Shown piece after piece: positions 18,473 to 27,006 of a DNA stretch of 64,000 bases (positions are counted from its first letter, which is position 1; each line of letters begins with the position of its first letter). The notes under the pieces are model-generated. The model was not told the origin of the DNA and ran no database searches. It saw only the letters and a program-made list of their open reading frames with translations. The stretch is taken from assembly GCF_000382425.1 (NCBI RefSeq), contig NZ_KB908294.1, positions 248,001 to 312,000 of the forward strand. Direction: 5' to 3'. The DNA comes from Empedobacter brevis NBRC 14943 = ATCC 43319 (GTDB taxonomy: Bacteria; Bacteroidota; Bacteroidia; Flavobacteriales; Weeksellaceae). The position numbers and the translations under genes are program-made.

Positions 18473-19918
18473 TTGAAAAAATACTTATATATTCCCTTAT
18501 TCTGTTCTGCCTTAAGCTTTGGACAAAATATATTATCCTTTAGTAATGATCAATACATCGGAATTAATGGAAGTATTTTCTCCCCTGCAACACCCTATTT
18601 CAATCCCAACAAATGGGATGTAAATATTATTTCGGAGGATGCTTTATTCACCAACGATTATGCGTATATCTCAGATCAAAATGTTTTAGGATTATTAAAG
18701 GGTAAAACAAAAACAGCCAATCCAAAAACAGGCATCAGCGGAAAAACTCATTCTAATATTTTAGATTTTAATACAAAACACTTTGTTTCGTATCATGTAG
18801 AAAATGATTTATTAGGACCTGCTGTATCATTTAAAAAGAAAATTAATAACCGCACGTATAGAGTTGGAGTTTTTACTCGCTTAAGAACTCAAGGTTCTGT
18901 TCAGGATTTAGATAATTATTTCCGCTTTAGCAACAAAAATGAGATAGAACCTAGCAATTATACTTTCAATCCTGCGAAGACAAACGCTATGAATTGGGTA
19001 GAATTAGGTTTAAACCTTTCAACAAATCTTTATACGACACCTACAGAAGAATTTATTGTCGGTGCGAATCTTAAATATCTTATAGGATTAGATGGTGCAT
19101 ATATCAACAATAAAAAAACAATAAAATTAGAAGCGATTCCAACTTTAACAAGCACAGTATCTAATCCAGACGCGGATATTTATGCATCGGGTTTTGATAT
19201 TGAAGCAGGTTATTCGACTAATTATGATTTTGATCGTGATAAATACGTTTTGCGTAACAGAGGAAACGGGATTGGAATAGATTTAGGGATGGCTTTCGTA
19301 AAAAGAAGAACAAATGATGAGCTTTACGATTTTAAATTTTCGGCGAATTTATTAGACATTGGTTTTGTAAATTTCAGAGGTGAAAATCATCATTTTTATA
19401 ATCCCCTTCAAAAAGTACAGATTAGAAATAATCCGGATTTTGATCAGCAGGATTTCGAAAGTATCGGTCAGTATCTGAAGCTTTTGAGCAATGAAGTTTA
19501 TGGAGATTCTTTGACTTCCCATCAGAGCAATAAATTCACAATTGGTTTACCCACAAGCTTACATCTCAATATGAGTCAAAAAATTGTTGAAAATCAATAT
19601 TTAAATTTCAATTGGATACAACGAATTCCTGTTTTTGAAAACAGCTTGAAAAGAACAAATGTTCTGCAAACTTCCTACACGATACAAAAAGATGGTTTTG
19701 GAATCGGCCCCTCTCTTTCTTTATACGATTACGAAAAAGTTACTTTTGGGGGATATATAAGAATAGGTCCTTTGATTTTAGGCAGTGATAATGCTCTTCC
19801 ACTTTTCTTTAAACAGAAAAAATTGACTTCTGCTAACTTCTATTTCGGTTTGAAATTATATCCTTTCTGGGATAATGAAGCCAAACGACGAAGTAAAGAA
19901 GAATGTGATTGCGAATAA
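18473..19918 (+). CDS. DUF5723 family outer-membrane-type protein
   Basis: The 481-residue protein has a signal peptide (KKYLYIPLFCSALSFGQ) and begins the mature part with ILSFSNDQYIGINGSIFSPATPYFNPNKWDVNI, typical of the Bacteroidota DUF5723 family. Alternating hydrophobic strands and an aromatic C-terminal region suggest an outer-membrane beta barrel. The function is unknown. The only start that keeps the signal peptide is TTG at 18473; the next ATG would remove the first third, so I accept TTG. It converges on the ferredoxin reductase gene. Confidence 0.75.
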   Translation: MKKYLYIPLFCSALSFGQNILSFSNDQYIGINGSIFSPATPYFNPNKWDVNIISEDALFTNDYAYISDQNVLGLLKGKTKTANPKTGISGKTHSNILDFNTKHFVSYHVENDLLGPAVSFKKKINNRTYRVGVFTRLRTQGSVQDLDNYFRFSNKNEIEPSNYTFNPAKTNAMNWVELGLNLSTNLYTTPTEEFIVGANLKYLIGLDGAYINNKKTIKLEAIPTLTSTVSNPDADIYASGFDIEAGYSTNYDFDRDKYVLRNRGNGIGIDLGMAFVKRRTNDELYDFKFSANLLDIGFVNFRGENHHFYNPLQKVQIRNNPDFDQQDFESIGQYLKLLSNEVYGDSLTSHQSNKFTIGLPTSLHLNMSQKIVENQYLNFNWIQRIPVFENSLKRTNVLQTSYTIQKDGFGIGPSLSLYDYEKVTFGGYIRIGPLILGSDNALPLFFKQKKLTSANFYFGLKLYPFWDNEAKRRSKEECDCE

Positions 19919-19921
19919 AAA

Positions 19922-19950
19922 AAACCTCTTACGTAAAACGTAAAAGGTTT
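19922..19950. terminator. hairpin between convergent genes
   Basis: AAACCTcTTACGT pairs with ACGTAAaAGGTTT (one mismatch, loop AAA) between the DUF5723 gene and the ferredoxin reductase gene. The T tract is poor, so termination may be partial. Confidence 0.55.
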
Positions 19951-19975
19951 CAAGATATTTTTTTCAATATTGATG

Positions 19976-21028
19976 TTAATCAATTGCTTTTACAACTGCT
20001 TTTTCAGCTTCTTTACGCGTTCCGTCGAAACCATCAACACCGGAAACTGTTGTGTATTTCAACACGAATTTTTTTCCGGGGTTCATTCTATTGTAAACAG
20101 ATTGACACATCAAAGTTGCTTCATGAAAACCACATAAAATCAATTTCAGTTTTCCAGGATAAGTGTTCACATCTCCTATCGCATAAATTCCTTCAATGTT
20201 TGTTTGATAATCTAATGCATTGTTTACTTTGATAGCATTTTTCTCAATCTCCAATCCCCAATTCGCAATTGGACCTAATTTTGGAGAAAGACCAAATAAT
20301 GGAATAAAATAATCTGTTTCAATCTCAAAAGTTTCACCTTCTTTTTCAATCACCAATCCTTCTACTTTTCCATCACCTTTAATTCCGGTAATCTCTGCAG
20401 GAGTAATTAAATTAATCTTAGCTAATTTTTTCAATTCAATTACTTTGTCAACTGAATCTAAAGCTCCACGGAACTCATTTCTTCTGTGTACCAATGTAAC
20501 ATCAGCTGCAACATCAGCTAAGAAGATCGACCAATCCAAGGCAGAATCTCCTCCTCCGGCAATTACAATTTTTTTATCGCGGAACAATTCAGGATTTTTC
20601 ACAAAATACTCAACTCCGTTATCTTCATAAGCCTCTATATTTTCAATGATTGGTTTACGCGGCTCAAAAGAACCAAGACCTCCTGCTATCGCAACAGCTT
20701 TTCCCTGAACCTGTGTTCCTTTGTTCGTCGTTACGATAAATGTTCCGTCTTCTTGTTTATCAATTGTTGTTGCTTGCTCATTCAATGTAAAACCTGGTTC
20801 AAATTGTTTGATTTGTTCCATCAAATTATCAATCAATTCTCCGGCTCCAACAGAAGGATAACCAGGTATATCAAAAATAGGTTTTTTAGGATACAACTCT
20901 GTTAACTGTCCTCCCGGTTGAGGCAATGCATCTATAATATGGCATCTCATTTTTAATAAACCTGCTTCGAAAACTGCAAAAAGTCCCGTAGGCCCAGCTC
21001 CGATAATAACTATATCTGTTTGAATCAT
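19976..21028 (-). CDS. ferredoxin--NADP+ reductase (thioredoxin reductase-like type)
   Basis: The 350-residue flavoprotein has the FAD loop IVIIGAGPTGLFAVFEAG (about 6-23), the PQPGGQLTELYPKKPIFDIPGYP block (about 36-58), the NADPH loop KIVIAGGGDSALDW (about 153-166) and the C-terminal FAD motif GIYAIGDVNTYPGKLKLI (about 283-300). It has no redox CxxC pair, which separates the YumC-type ferredoxin reductases from thioredoxin reductase. It probably moves electrons between NADPH and ferredoxin, perhaps the [2Fe-2S] protein at 17100-17432. A separate tRNA gene lies upstream on the same strand. Confidence 0.9.
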   Translation of the reverse strand: MIQTDIVIIGAGPTGLFAVFEAGLLKMRCHIIDALPQPGGQLTELYPKKPIFDIPGYPSVGAGELIDNLMEQIKQFEPGFTLNEQATTIDKQEDGTFIVTTNKGTQVQGKAVAIAGGLGSFEPRKPIIENIEAYEDNGVEYFVKNPELFRDKKIVIAGGGDSALDWSIFLADVAADVTLVHRRNEFRGALDSVDKVIELKKLAKINLITPAEITGIKGDGKVEGLVIEKEGETFEIETDYFIPLFGLSPKLGPIANWGLEIEKNAIKVNNALDYQTNIEGIYAIGDVNTYPGKLKLILCGFHEATLMCQSVYNRMNPGKKFVLKYTTVSGVDGFDGTRKEAEKAVVKAID

Positions 21029-21140
21029 TTTTAAAATTTTATTTAGAACGTTACTAAATTAAATGCAAATTTAATGAATTTGAATAGATTAATCGATGAT
21101 TAACATCAGAAGTCTGATAATATTTATTGATAATAAAAAA

Positions 21141-21164
21141 GACAAATTCAATCGTGAATTTGTC
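21141..21164 (-). terminator. terminator of the tRNA gene
   Basis: A 10-base perfect stem (GACAAATTCA, loop of 4, TGAATTTGTC) with T6 on the minus strand starts 12 bases past the tRNA 3-prime end. Confidence 0.9.
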
Positions 21165-21175
21165 TTTTGAAGATG

Positions 21176-21249
21176 TAGCGAAGAGCAGAATCGAACTGCC
21201 GACCTCAGGGTTATGAATCCTGCGCTCTAACCATCTGAGCTACCTCGCC
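21176..21249 (-). tRNA. tRNA with CAU anticodon (tRNA-Met, possibly tRNA-Ile2)
   Basis: Read on the minus strand, the 74 bases fold as a tRNA: acceptor GGCGAGG with CUUCGCU (the last pair is G-U), U8-A9, D arm GCUC...GAGC with AGAUGGUUA loop, anticodon loop UUCAUAA (anticodon CAU), and T arm with UUCGAUU. The discriminator base is A and CCA is not encoded. The anticodon stem closes with an A-C opposition. An initiator tRNA is unlikely because the anticodon stem lacks its three G-C pairs. Elongator Met and lysidine-modified Ile2 cannot be separated by eye. Confidence 0.93.
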
Positions 21250-21402
21250 TTGTTTTTAGTGGTGCAAATATAAGAGGTTATTTTCGATTAAAACAAATAT
21301 TTTTTGAAATATTTTTTATAAAAAGTCGCTTAAACAGGCTAATTAATTGAAATATTGAGTGTTGTTCTAACTGTTTTTTAAAAATAAAATCTTTTCCATA
21401 AA

Positions 21403-21432
21403 AAAATCCTCAAAACAGCGCTTGAGGATTTT
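21403..21432 (-). terminator. terminator of the aminotransferase gene
   Basis: An 11-base perfect stem (AAAATCCTCAA, loop of 8, TTGAGGATTTT) lies 21 bases past the stop at 21454, with T-rich sequence on the minus strand. Confidence 0.88.
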
Positions 21433-21453
21433 GATAATTATTCTATTTTTTTA

Positions 21454-22635
21454 CTAAGCCAATGCCTCTTTAATACGTGTCATCGCTTCTCTCAATTCAT
21501 CTACAGAAGCGGCATATGACATACGAATACAATTATTAGAGCCAAATGCAGAGCCTGAAACAACAGCTACTTGCGCATATTCTAACAAGTACAATGCTAA
21601 ATCATCCGCATTATGAATTGTAACACCTTTGTATGTATTTCCGAAAGTTGCCGTTACATCCGGAAATAAATAAAACGCTCCTTTTGGTTCGTTTACTTTA
21701 AAGGCTGGAATTTCTTTTGCCCAACCCAACATCAATTGACGACGCTCTGCAAATGCATCAACCATATACTGTACAGAACTTGGATCTGCTTCTAACGCCG
21801 TAATCGCGGCACGTTGAGCAATAGAATTTGCACCCGATGTAACCTGTCCTTGTAATGTTTCGCAAGCTTTAGCTAACCAAACCGGTGCTCCAATAAAACC
21901 TATTCTCCATCCTGTCATTGCAAAGGCCTTTGCTAATCCATTTACCGTTACAGTCTGGTTGTAGACTTCCGGAAAAGAGGCAATCGAAACATTTTTTTCT
22001 CCATAAACAATGTGCTCATAAATTTCGTCCGAAATGATAATCACATTTGGATATTTTGCCAGAACTTCTGCCAGACCTTTTAATTCTTCTTTTGTATAAA
22101 CCGACCCTGAAGGGTTACAAGGTGAAGAATAGATGATTGCACGCGTTTTATCTGTGATCGCTGCTTCTAACTGCGCCGGTGTAATTTTGAAATCAGCTTC
22201 TAATGCTCCCTCTACAAAAACAGGTGTTCCACCCGACAATTCTACGATATCTGAATAAGAAACCCAGTAAGGCGTAGGAATAATAACTTCTGTTCCTTCA
22301 TCTACAATTGCCTGAAGCACATTATAAATCGATTGTTTTGCTCCTGTAGAAACAACAATTTGATTCGGAGAATATTCAATATTATTATCACGTTTAAACT
22401 TCTTACAAATCGTTTCTTTTAAATCTGCATACCCGGCAATAGGAGGATATCCAGAATAATTTTCATCAATAGCTTTTTTAGCTGCTTCTTTAATAAAATC
22501 CGGCGTATTGAAATCCGGTTCTCCAATACTTAAACTGATCACATCAATTCCCTGTGATTTTAATTCTCTTGCTTTTGCAGACATTGCAATAGTTGCAGAT
22601 GGTTTCAAATTTTGTAAACGCTTTGAAAGTTGCAT
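21454..22635 (-). CDS. aspartate aminotransferase, class I/II fold
   Basis: The 393-residue PLP enzyme belongs to the aminotransferase I-gamma group. Visible active-site parts are SLSIGEPDFNTP (substrate arginine loop region, about 35-46), the cofactor-phosphate segment STGAKQSIY (about 96), N174 (SSPCNPSGSVY), D203 and Y206 (ISDEIYEHIVYG) and the PLP lysine K236 (NGLAKAFAMTGWRIG). It exchanges amino groups between aspartate or another amino acid and 2-oxoglutarate. It is monocistronic, with its own terminator, and divergent from tpx across 113 bases. Confidence 0.9.
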   Translation of the reverse strand: MQLSKRLQNLKPSATIAMSAKARELKSQGIDVISLSIGEPDFNTPDFIKEAAKKAIDENYSGYPPIAGYADLKETICKKFKRDNNIEYSPNQIVVSTGAKQSIYNVLQAIVDEGTEVIIPTPYWVSYSDIVELSGGTPVFVEGALEADFKITPAQLEAAITDKTRAIIYSSPCNPSGSVYTKEELKGLAEVLAKYPNVIIISDEIYEHIVYGEKNVSIASFPEVYNQTVTVNGLAKAFAMTGWRIGFIGAPVWLAKACETLQGQVTSGANSIAQRAAITALEADPSSVQYMVDAFAERRQLMLGWAKEIPAFKVNEPKGAFYLFPDVTATFGNTYKGVTIHNADDLALYLLEYAQVAVVSGSAFGSNNCIRMSYAASVDELREAMTRIKEALA

Positions 22636-22748
22636 AATATTTGTGAGTTATTTCTAATGTAACAATTTATTGATGCGAAGATACTTTATTCTCCGTATAA
22701 TTTTATTACTTTTAATCATTAAAAATCTATCATAAAAACAAAAAAATT

Positions 22749-23246
22749 ATGGCTGAAATTACATTCAAAGGAAACCCTATTCATACAAGTGGAGATCTAC
22801 CGGTTATTGGTGAAAAAGCTCCAAGTTTTGCTCTAACAGCGGCAGACTTAAGTCAAAAAACGTTAGCGGATTACGCCGGTAAAAATGTTGTTTTAAATAT
22901 TTTTCCAAGTGTCGACACAGGTGTTTGTGCTCAATCGGTACGGACTTTCAATCAAGAAGTTTCTTCTGCTCCAAATACAGTTGTGTTATGTATTTCAAAA
23001 GATTTACCTTTTGCTTTATCTCGCTTTTGTGCAGCTGAAGGATTAGACAATGTCGTTACATTATCTGATTTTAAAAATGAAGAGTTTGCAAATGCTTACG
23101 GTGTTAAAATGGTAGATGGACCATTGAACGGTTTATTATCCCGTGCTGTAGTCGTTGTCAATCCGAATGGAGAAGTTATTTACACAGAACAAGTTCCTGA
23201 AATTGGTCAGGAACCGGATTATAAAGATGCTTTAGCAGCTATCTGA
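22749..23246 (+). CDS. tpx: thiol peroxidase (Tpx-type peroxiredoxin)
   Basis: The 165-residue protein has the atypical 2-Cys Tpx layout: peroxidatic C60 in SVDTGVCAQSVR and resolving C94 in SRFCAAEGLDNV, the same spacing as in E. coli Tpx. It reduces alkyl hydroperoxides with electrons from thioredoxin, in the cytoplasm or periplasm depending on the species. No signal peptide is seen here. A weak promoter (TACTTTTA at 22707-22714) precedes it, and a long terminator follows. Confidence 0.96.
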   Translation: MAEITFKGNPIHTSGDLPVIGEKAPSFALTAADLSQKTLADYAGKNVVLNIFPSVDTGVCAQSVRTFNQEVSSAPNTVVLCISKDLPFALSRFCAAEGLDNVVTLSDFKNEEFANAYGVKMVDGPLNGLLSRAVVVVNPNGEVIYTEQVPEIGQEPDYKDALAAI

Positions 23247-23252
23247 TTATTA

Positions 23253-23285
23253 TTAAAAAAGAGAACCTATGGTTCTCTTTTTTAA
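23253..23285. terminator. bidirectional terminator
   Basis: A 15-base perfect stem (TTAAAAAAGAGAACC, loop TAT, GGTTCTCTTTTTTAA) lies between convergent tpx and the dehydrogenase gene. Confidence 0.93.
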
Positions 23286-23306
23286 TAAATTTTATCGTAT
23301 AATTTT

Positions 23307-24197
23307 TTATTTTGTAAACTGAGCAGCTAATTTTTCAGCTTTTTTAGACGCTGAATAATCATAGAATCCTTCACCGGACTTCACTCCTTTCTTACCTGCC
23401 GTTACCATATTTACCAACAATGGACATGGTGCATATTTAGGATTTTTAAATCCTTCATACAATACTTCTAAAATTGATAAACAAACATCTAAACCAATAA
23501 AATCTGCTAATTGTAATGGTCCCATTGGATGAGCCATTCCTAATTTCATCACTTCATCAATTTCTTTCACACCTGCAACACCTTCATATAATGAATAAAT
23601 CGCTTCGTTAATCATTGGCATTAAAATACGGTTTGCAATAAAACCGGGATAATCATTCACTTCAACCGGAATTTTCCCTAATTTCTCAGACATTTCCATA
23701 ATTGCCTTTGTGACCTCATCTGTCGTGTCGTATCCACGAATAATTTCAACCAATTTCATCATTGGAACCGGATTCATGAAATGCATTCCGATAACCTGTT
23801 TTGGACGGCTTGTTACAGATGCTATTTTTGTAATCGAAATAGAAGAAGTATTTGATGCTAAAATTGCATTTGCAGGTGCTGCTTCATCAATTTGTTTGAA
23901 AATTTTTAATTTCAAATCCAAATTTTCTGTCGCTGCTTCTACAACTAAATCAGCATTTTTCACTGCTTCAGCAATATCTGTAAACGTTGTAATATTATTT
24001 AAAGTCGCTGCTTTATCCGCTTCAGAAATTTTTTCTTTGGCGATCATGCGCTCCAAATTTCCAGCAATCGTTTTTAATCCTCGCTCCAAACTTTCTTGAG
24101 AAACGTCAACTAAATTTACTGCAAATCCTGACTGTGCAAAAACGTGAGCAATTCCGTTCCCCATCGTTCCAGCTCCAATAACTGTAATATTTTTCAT
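23307..24197 (-). CDS. 3-hydroxybutyryl-CoA dehydrogenase
   Basis: This is a 296-residue single-function member of the 3-hydroxyacyl-CoA dehydrogenase family. It has the NAD loop TVIGAGTMGNGIAHVFAQSG (about 5-24), the ASNTSSISIT substrate segment (about 115), the catalytic histidine in GMHFMNPVPMMKLVEII (about 137-153) and the C-terminal family signature MAHPMGPLQLADFIGLD. It oxidises 3-hydroxyacyl-CoA to 3-ketoacyl-CoA with NAD in fatty-acid or butyrate metabolism. This fits the etfBA genes at the window start functionally, but they are far apart. Confidence 0.93.
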   Translation of the reverse strand: MKNITVIGAGTMGNGIAHVFAQSGFAVNLVDVSQESLERGLKTIAGNLERMIAKEKISEADKAATLNNITTFTDIAEAVKNADLVVEAATENLDLKLKIFKQIDEAAPANAILASNTSSISITKIASVTSRPKQVIGMHFMNPVPMMKLVEIIRGYDTTDEVTKAIMEMSEKLGKIPVEVNDYPGFIANRILMPMINEAIYSLYEGVAGVKEIDEVMKLGMAHPMGPLQLADFIGLDVCLSILEVLYEGFKNPKYAPCPLLVNMVTAGKKGVKSGEGFYDYSASKKAEKLAAQFTK

Positions 24198-24264
24198 CTT
24201 TTTGTATGTTTATGATTTATTTTTTCGAAGTTCGAAATGCGTTCAACAAACTTCAAATTTCCAC

Positions 24265-25269
24265 TTATCCTTTTTCGATTGTCTGATTTTTAATCACCTG
24301 TTGCTCTTTCTCAAAATAAGCAATAATTTCCAAAGCAACTTTTAAAGCATTTCGCCCATCTTGTAATGAAACTTTGATTGGTGTGTTATTGTTAATCGCA
24401 TCAGCAAAACTTTCTAATTCATCTAAAATTGCATTATTTGGTAAAACTTCCGGATGCTCAAAACAAATTTCTCTACGATCTCCTTTGTCATTTTCCAAAA
24501 TCATTGCAAATTCACTTGGATTTTCAGGTGCTTTGTGCATTTTAATGATTTCTGTCTTTTTCGCCAGGAAATCAATGGAAATATACGCATTACGTTGAAA
24601 AACACGCATCTTTCGCATATTTTTCATTGACATACGACTGGTTGAAACATTCACCACACAGCCATTTTCAAATTCAATTCTTGCATTTGCAATATCCGGC
24701 GTATCGCTAATAACCGAAACCCCAGACGAATGAATTGATTTGATTTCAGATTTTACGATGGATAAAATCACATCCAAATCATGAATCATCAAATCTAAAA
24801 CAACAGGAACATCTGTTCCTCTTGGATTAAATTCAGCCAAACGATGAGTCTCTATAAACAAAGGTTCTTCAATAAAAGGAGCGGCAGCAGTAAATGCAGG
24901 ATTGAAACGTTCTACATGTCCCACTTGTACTTTAAGTCCTTTTTCATTTGTTAATTTTAACAAATGATCTGCCTCTTCTAATGTATGTGTAACCGGTTTT
25001 TCAATAAAAAAATGTTTATTTTTTTCGATTGCTTTCAAGGCTACATCATAATGCGATAAAGTAGGTGTCACAATATCTACAACATCTACAGCATCGATTA
25101 ATTCGTCCATCGAATTAAAATATTTATATCCAAATTCAGCTTCCACTTTCTTTCCATTTTCTTCAAAAGAATCAAAGAAGCCAATTAATTCGTATCTTTC
25201 CGATTGATTTAATAACTTTAAATGAATTTTCCCAAGGTGCCCGGCACCGATCACTCCTACTTTTAACAT
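24265..25269 (-). CDS. Gfo/Idh/MocA family oxidoreductase
   Basis: The 334-residue protein has an N-terminal NAD(P) Rossmann fold (KVGVIGAGHLGKIHLKLL, about 3-20), the family's EKPVTHTLEEADHLLKL segment (about 94-110; the K of EKP is the conserved active-site lysine) and HVERFNPAF. A C-terminal beta-sheet domain with DLMIHDLDVI (about 157-166) follows. The family oxidises or reduces sugars and sugar acids; the substrate here is not clear. It lies 67 bases before the 3-hydroxybutyryl-CoA dehydrogenase gene on the same strand and may be cotranscribed with it. Confidence 0.85.
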   Translation of the reverse strand: MLKVGVIGAGHLGKIHLKLLNQSERYELIGFFDSFEENGKKVEAEFGYKYFNSMDELIDAVDVVDIVTPTLSHYDVALKAIEKNKHFFIEKPVTHTLEEADHLLKLTNEKGLKVQVGHVERFNPAFTAAAPFIEEPLFIETHRLAEFNPRGTDVPVVLDLMIHDLDVILSIVKSEIKSIHSSGVSVISDTPDIANARIEFENGCVVNVSTSRMSMKNMRKMRVFQRNAYISIDFLAKKTEIIKMHKAPENPSEFAMILENDKGDRREICFEHPEVLPNNAILDELESFADAINNNTPIKVSLQDGRNALKVALEIIAYFEKEQQVIKNQTIEKG

Positions 25270-25340
25270 TTGGTAGATTTTGCCGTTAAAATTAATGAGA
25301 ATAAGTTGTATTTAATGCATTTTTGTAAAAATTTTGGAAT

Positions 25341-25988
25341 ATGTCTGTAGACGATTTTAAACACAAAGGTCGACGCAAAATGTTGGTCGAATTATTACAT
25401 TCTAAAGGAATTGAAGATAAAAACGTTTTGGAAGCTATAAATTTAGTTCCGAGACATCTTTTTTTGGACAGCGCTTTTGTAGAATTTGCTTACCGTGATG
25501 AAGCCTTTCCGATTGCTGCCGGACAAACTATTTCTCATCCGTTTACAGTTGCCTTTCAAACACAATTACTCGATATTCAACCGAATGAGAAAGTGTTGGA
25601 AATTGGAACAGGTTCCGGTTATCAAACTGCTGTTTTAGTTGCTTTGGGAGCAGAAGTTTTCACAATTGAACGTCAAAAAGATTTGTTTGATTTTTCTAAA
25701 ATTATGTTGAAAAAAATTAATTTCGAACCTCGTTACCAAACCTATGGAGATGGTTACAAAGGTTTGCCTTCTTTTGCGCCTTTTGATAAAATTATTGTAA
25801 CTGCCGGAGCTCCGGAAATTCCGGAAGAATTAAAAAAACAATTAAACATTGGCGGAATTATGGTGATTCCCGTTGGTGAACAATCGCAGCGAATGATTGT
25901 CATTATACGATTATCTGAAGAACAATTTGAACATTACGAATTTGGTGATTTCAAGTTTGTTCCCATGTTAGAAAGTCGAAATAAATAA
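25341..25988 (+). CDS. pcm: protein-L-isoaspartate O-methyltransferase
   Basis: This 215-residue cytoplasmic repair enzyme methylates isoaspartyl residues in aged proteins with SAM. It has the family start (VLEAINLVPRHLFL), the isoaspartate-binding AYRDEAFPIAAGQTISHPFTVA block (about 55-75), SAM motif I VLEIGTGSGYQTAVLV (about 92-107) and the GGIMVIPVG end motif (about 173). It is monocistronic and divergent from the Gfo/Idh gene, with 71 bases between them. Confidence 0.94.
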   Translation: MSVDDFKHKGRRKMLVELLHSKGIEDKNVLEAINLVPRHLFLDSAFVEFAYRDEAFPIAAGQTISHPFTVAFQTQLLDIQPNEKVLEIGTGSGYQTAVLVALGAEVFTIERQKDLFDFSKIMLKKINFEPRYQTYGDGYKGLPSFAPFDKIIVTAGAPEIPEELKKQLNIGGIMVIPVGEQSQRMIVIIRLSEEQFEHYEFGDFKFVPMLESRNK

Positions 25989-26026
25989 AAAAAATCCAAC
26001 TAAAATTAGTTGGATTTTTTTTATTT
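25983..26026. terminator. bidirectional terminator
   Basis: A stem of about 20 bases centred on AATCCAACTAA and TTAGTTGGATT, flanked by A8 and T8 runs, lies between pcm and the convergent lipoprotein gene. Confidence 0.93.
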
Positions 26027-26038
26027 ATTTCACCGGTA

Positions 26039-26506
26039 TTAAGGTTGAATACGGATAAATTCTCCTGTTGAATTAAATATCAAATCAAGATCGTTTGTTA
26101 ATTCAAGTTCAAACCCATCATACTTTCTTTCTATTTGATGAATCTCCAAAGAAGGATAATTCATTTTGACATAAGAGACAATCGAAGGTAGTATAAAACC
26201 AGTTGGAATAGGACGGTTTCCTTCTGCTTCAACTTTTAACCATGTTCCATTCTGATCAAAATCGACTTCATCTCTGTTGACAAAATCAACTTCATACATT
26301 GTACCGTCTACTTTTGCCGGACTATGTTTCTCTATTCGAGCAATTTCAGTTCCTGAAAAATAGGTTGTAACAAAATTCTTTCCTTCTGTTGGAAGCGTAT
26401 TCAATTCTACTGTTTGCGTGGTATTTGTATCATCATCATTGTTGCAGGAAACTGTCGTAAATGCAAATAATGAAAATAGTCCTGTTCCTAAAATTATTTT
26501 TTTCAT
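26039..26506 (-). CDS. PepSY-like lipoprotein (DUF2874 type)
   Basis: The 155-residue protein starts with a lipoprotein signal (FSLFAFTTVSCNNDDD; the cysteine at about 21 is the lipidation site, followed by an acidic Asp-rich stretch). Two PepSY-like beta-alpha repeats follow, the second with PTGFILPSIVSYVKMNYPSLEIHQIERK and the C-terminal LDLIFNSTGEFI. It is a paralogue of the gene directly upstream (26513-26941), sharing the IPTGFI turn and the closing hairpin. The family is often found with Bacteroidota two-component systems, as here; it may act as a periplasmic sensor or inhibitor. The gap to its upstream paralogue is 6 bases. Confidence 0.75.
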   Translation of the reverse strand: MKKIILGTGLFSLFAFTTVSCNNDDDTNTTQTVELNTLPTEGKNFVTTYFSGTEIARIEKHSPAKVDGTMYEVDFVNRDEVDFDQNGTWLKVEAEGNRPIPTGFILPSIVSYVKMNYPSLEIHQIERKYDGFELELTNDLDLIFNSTGEFIRIQP

Positions 26507-26512
26507 CTTCTG

Positions 26513-26941
26513 TTAGTCTTCTATTTTCTTAAAATTTCCGCTTTTATCAAATTTCACTTCCAAACCATTCGTCAGTTTTACTTCAATTTCATTACGATCT
26601 CGTTCAATTTTTACGATTTTTGTATTTGGAAAACTTTTTTCTACATAAGTGGAAACTTTAGTTGGTATAAATCCTGTAGGAATTGCATTTCTGTTTCCAT
26701 CAATTTCTTTCCAAGAACCATCTCCATCAAATTCTACTTTTGTTCCGTTTAGTAAATACACTTTATATTCTTTCGAGAAAAAATCATCGTCTAACAGAAC
26801 AGAACCAACTTGCTTTGCTCCGAAATGTTTGTTAATAAATTGTTGTCCTGTTTTTGGAACTTGATTATATTTTATTGGTTTGTCCTGTGCAAAAGAAACC
26901 AATGCAAAACTTAACATGATTACACTAAAAAACTTTTTCAT
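26513..26941 (-). CDS. PepSY-like periplasmic protein (DUF2874 type)
   Basis: The 142-residue protein has a cleavable signal peptide (MKKFFSVIMLSFALVSFAQ) and two PepSY-like repeats (VPKTGQQFINKHFGAKQV and GFIPTKVSTYVEKSFPNTKI) closing with VKLTNGLEVKFDKSGNFKKI. It is periplasmic, not lipidated, unlike its downstream paralogue. It lies directly after the histidine kinase gene, yet has its own upstream region in which a direct repeat matches one in front of the response-regulator gene. I infer that it is a target of that regulator. Confidence 0.75.
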   Translation of the reverse strand: MKKFFSVIMLSFALVSFAQDKPIKYNQVPKTGQQFINKHFGAKQVGSVLLDDDFFSKEYKVYLLNGTKVEFDGDGSWKEIDGNRNAIPTGFIPTKVSTYVEKSFPNTKIVKIERDRNEIEVKLTNGLEVKFDKSGNFKKIED

Positions 26942-26984
26942 CTTGTTTGATTTTATAATTTATACAACAAAGTTGCGAAGTGAA

Positions 26985-27006
26985 TTGGGAAAGATTTGGG
27001 AATAAT
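26985..27006 (-). promoter_or_regulatory. direct repeat, candidate response-regulator site before the PepSY genes
   Basis: On the plus strand two 11-base units, TTGGGAAAGAT and TTGGGAATAAT, stand in tandem, 44-65 bases before the PepSY gene start. An 11-base period of direct repeats is typical of OmpR-family binding. A very similar pair sits at 28994-29015. Confidence 0.55.
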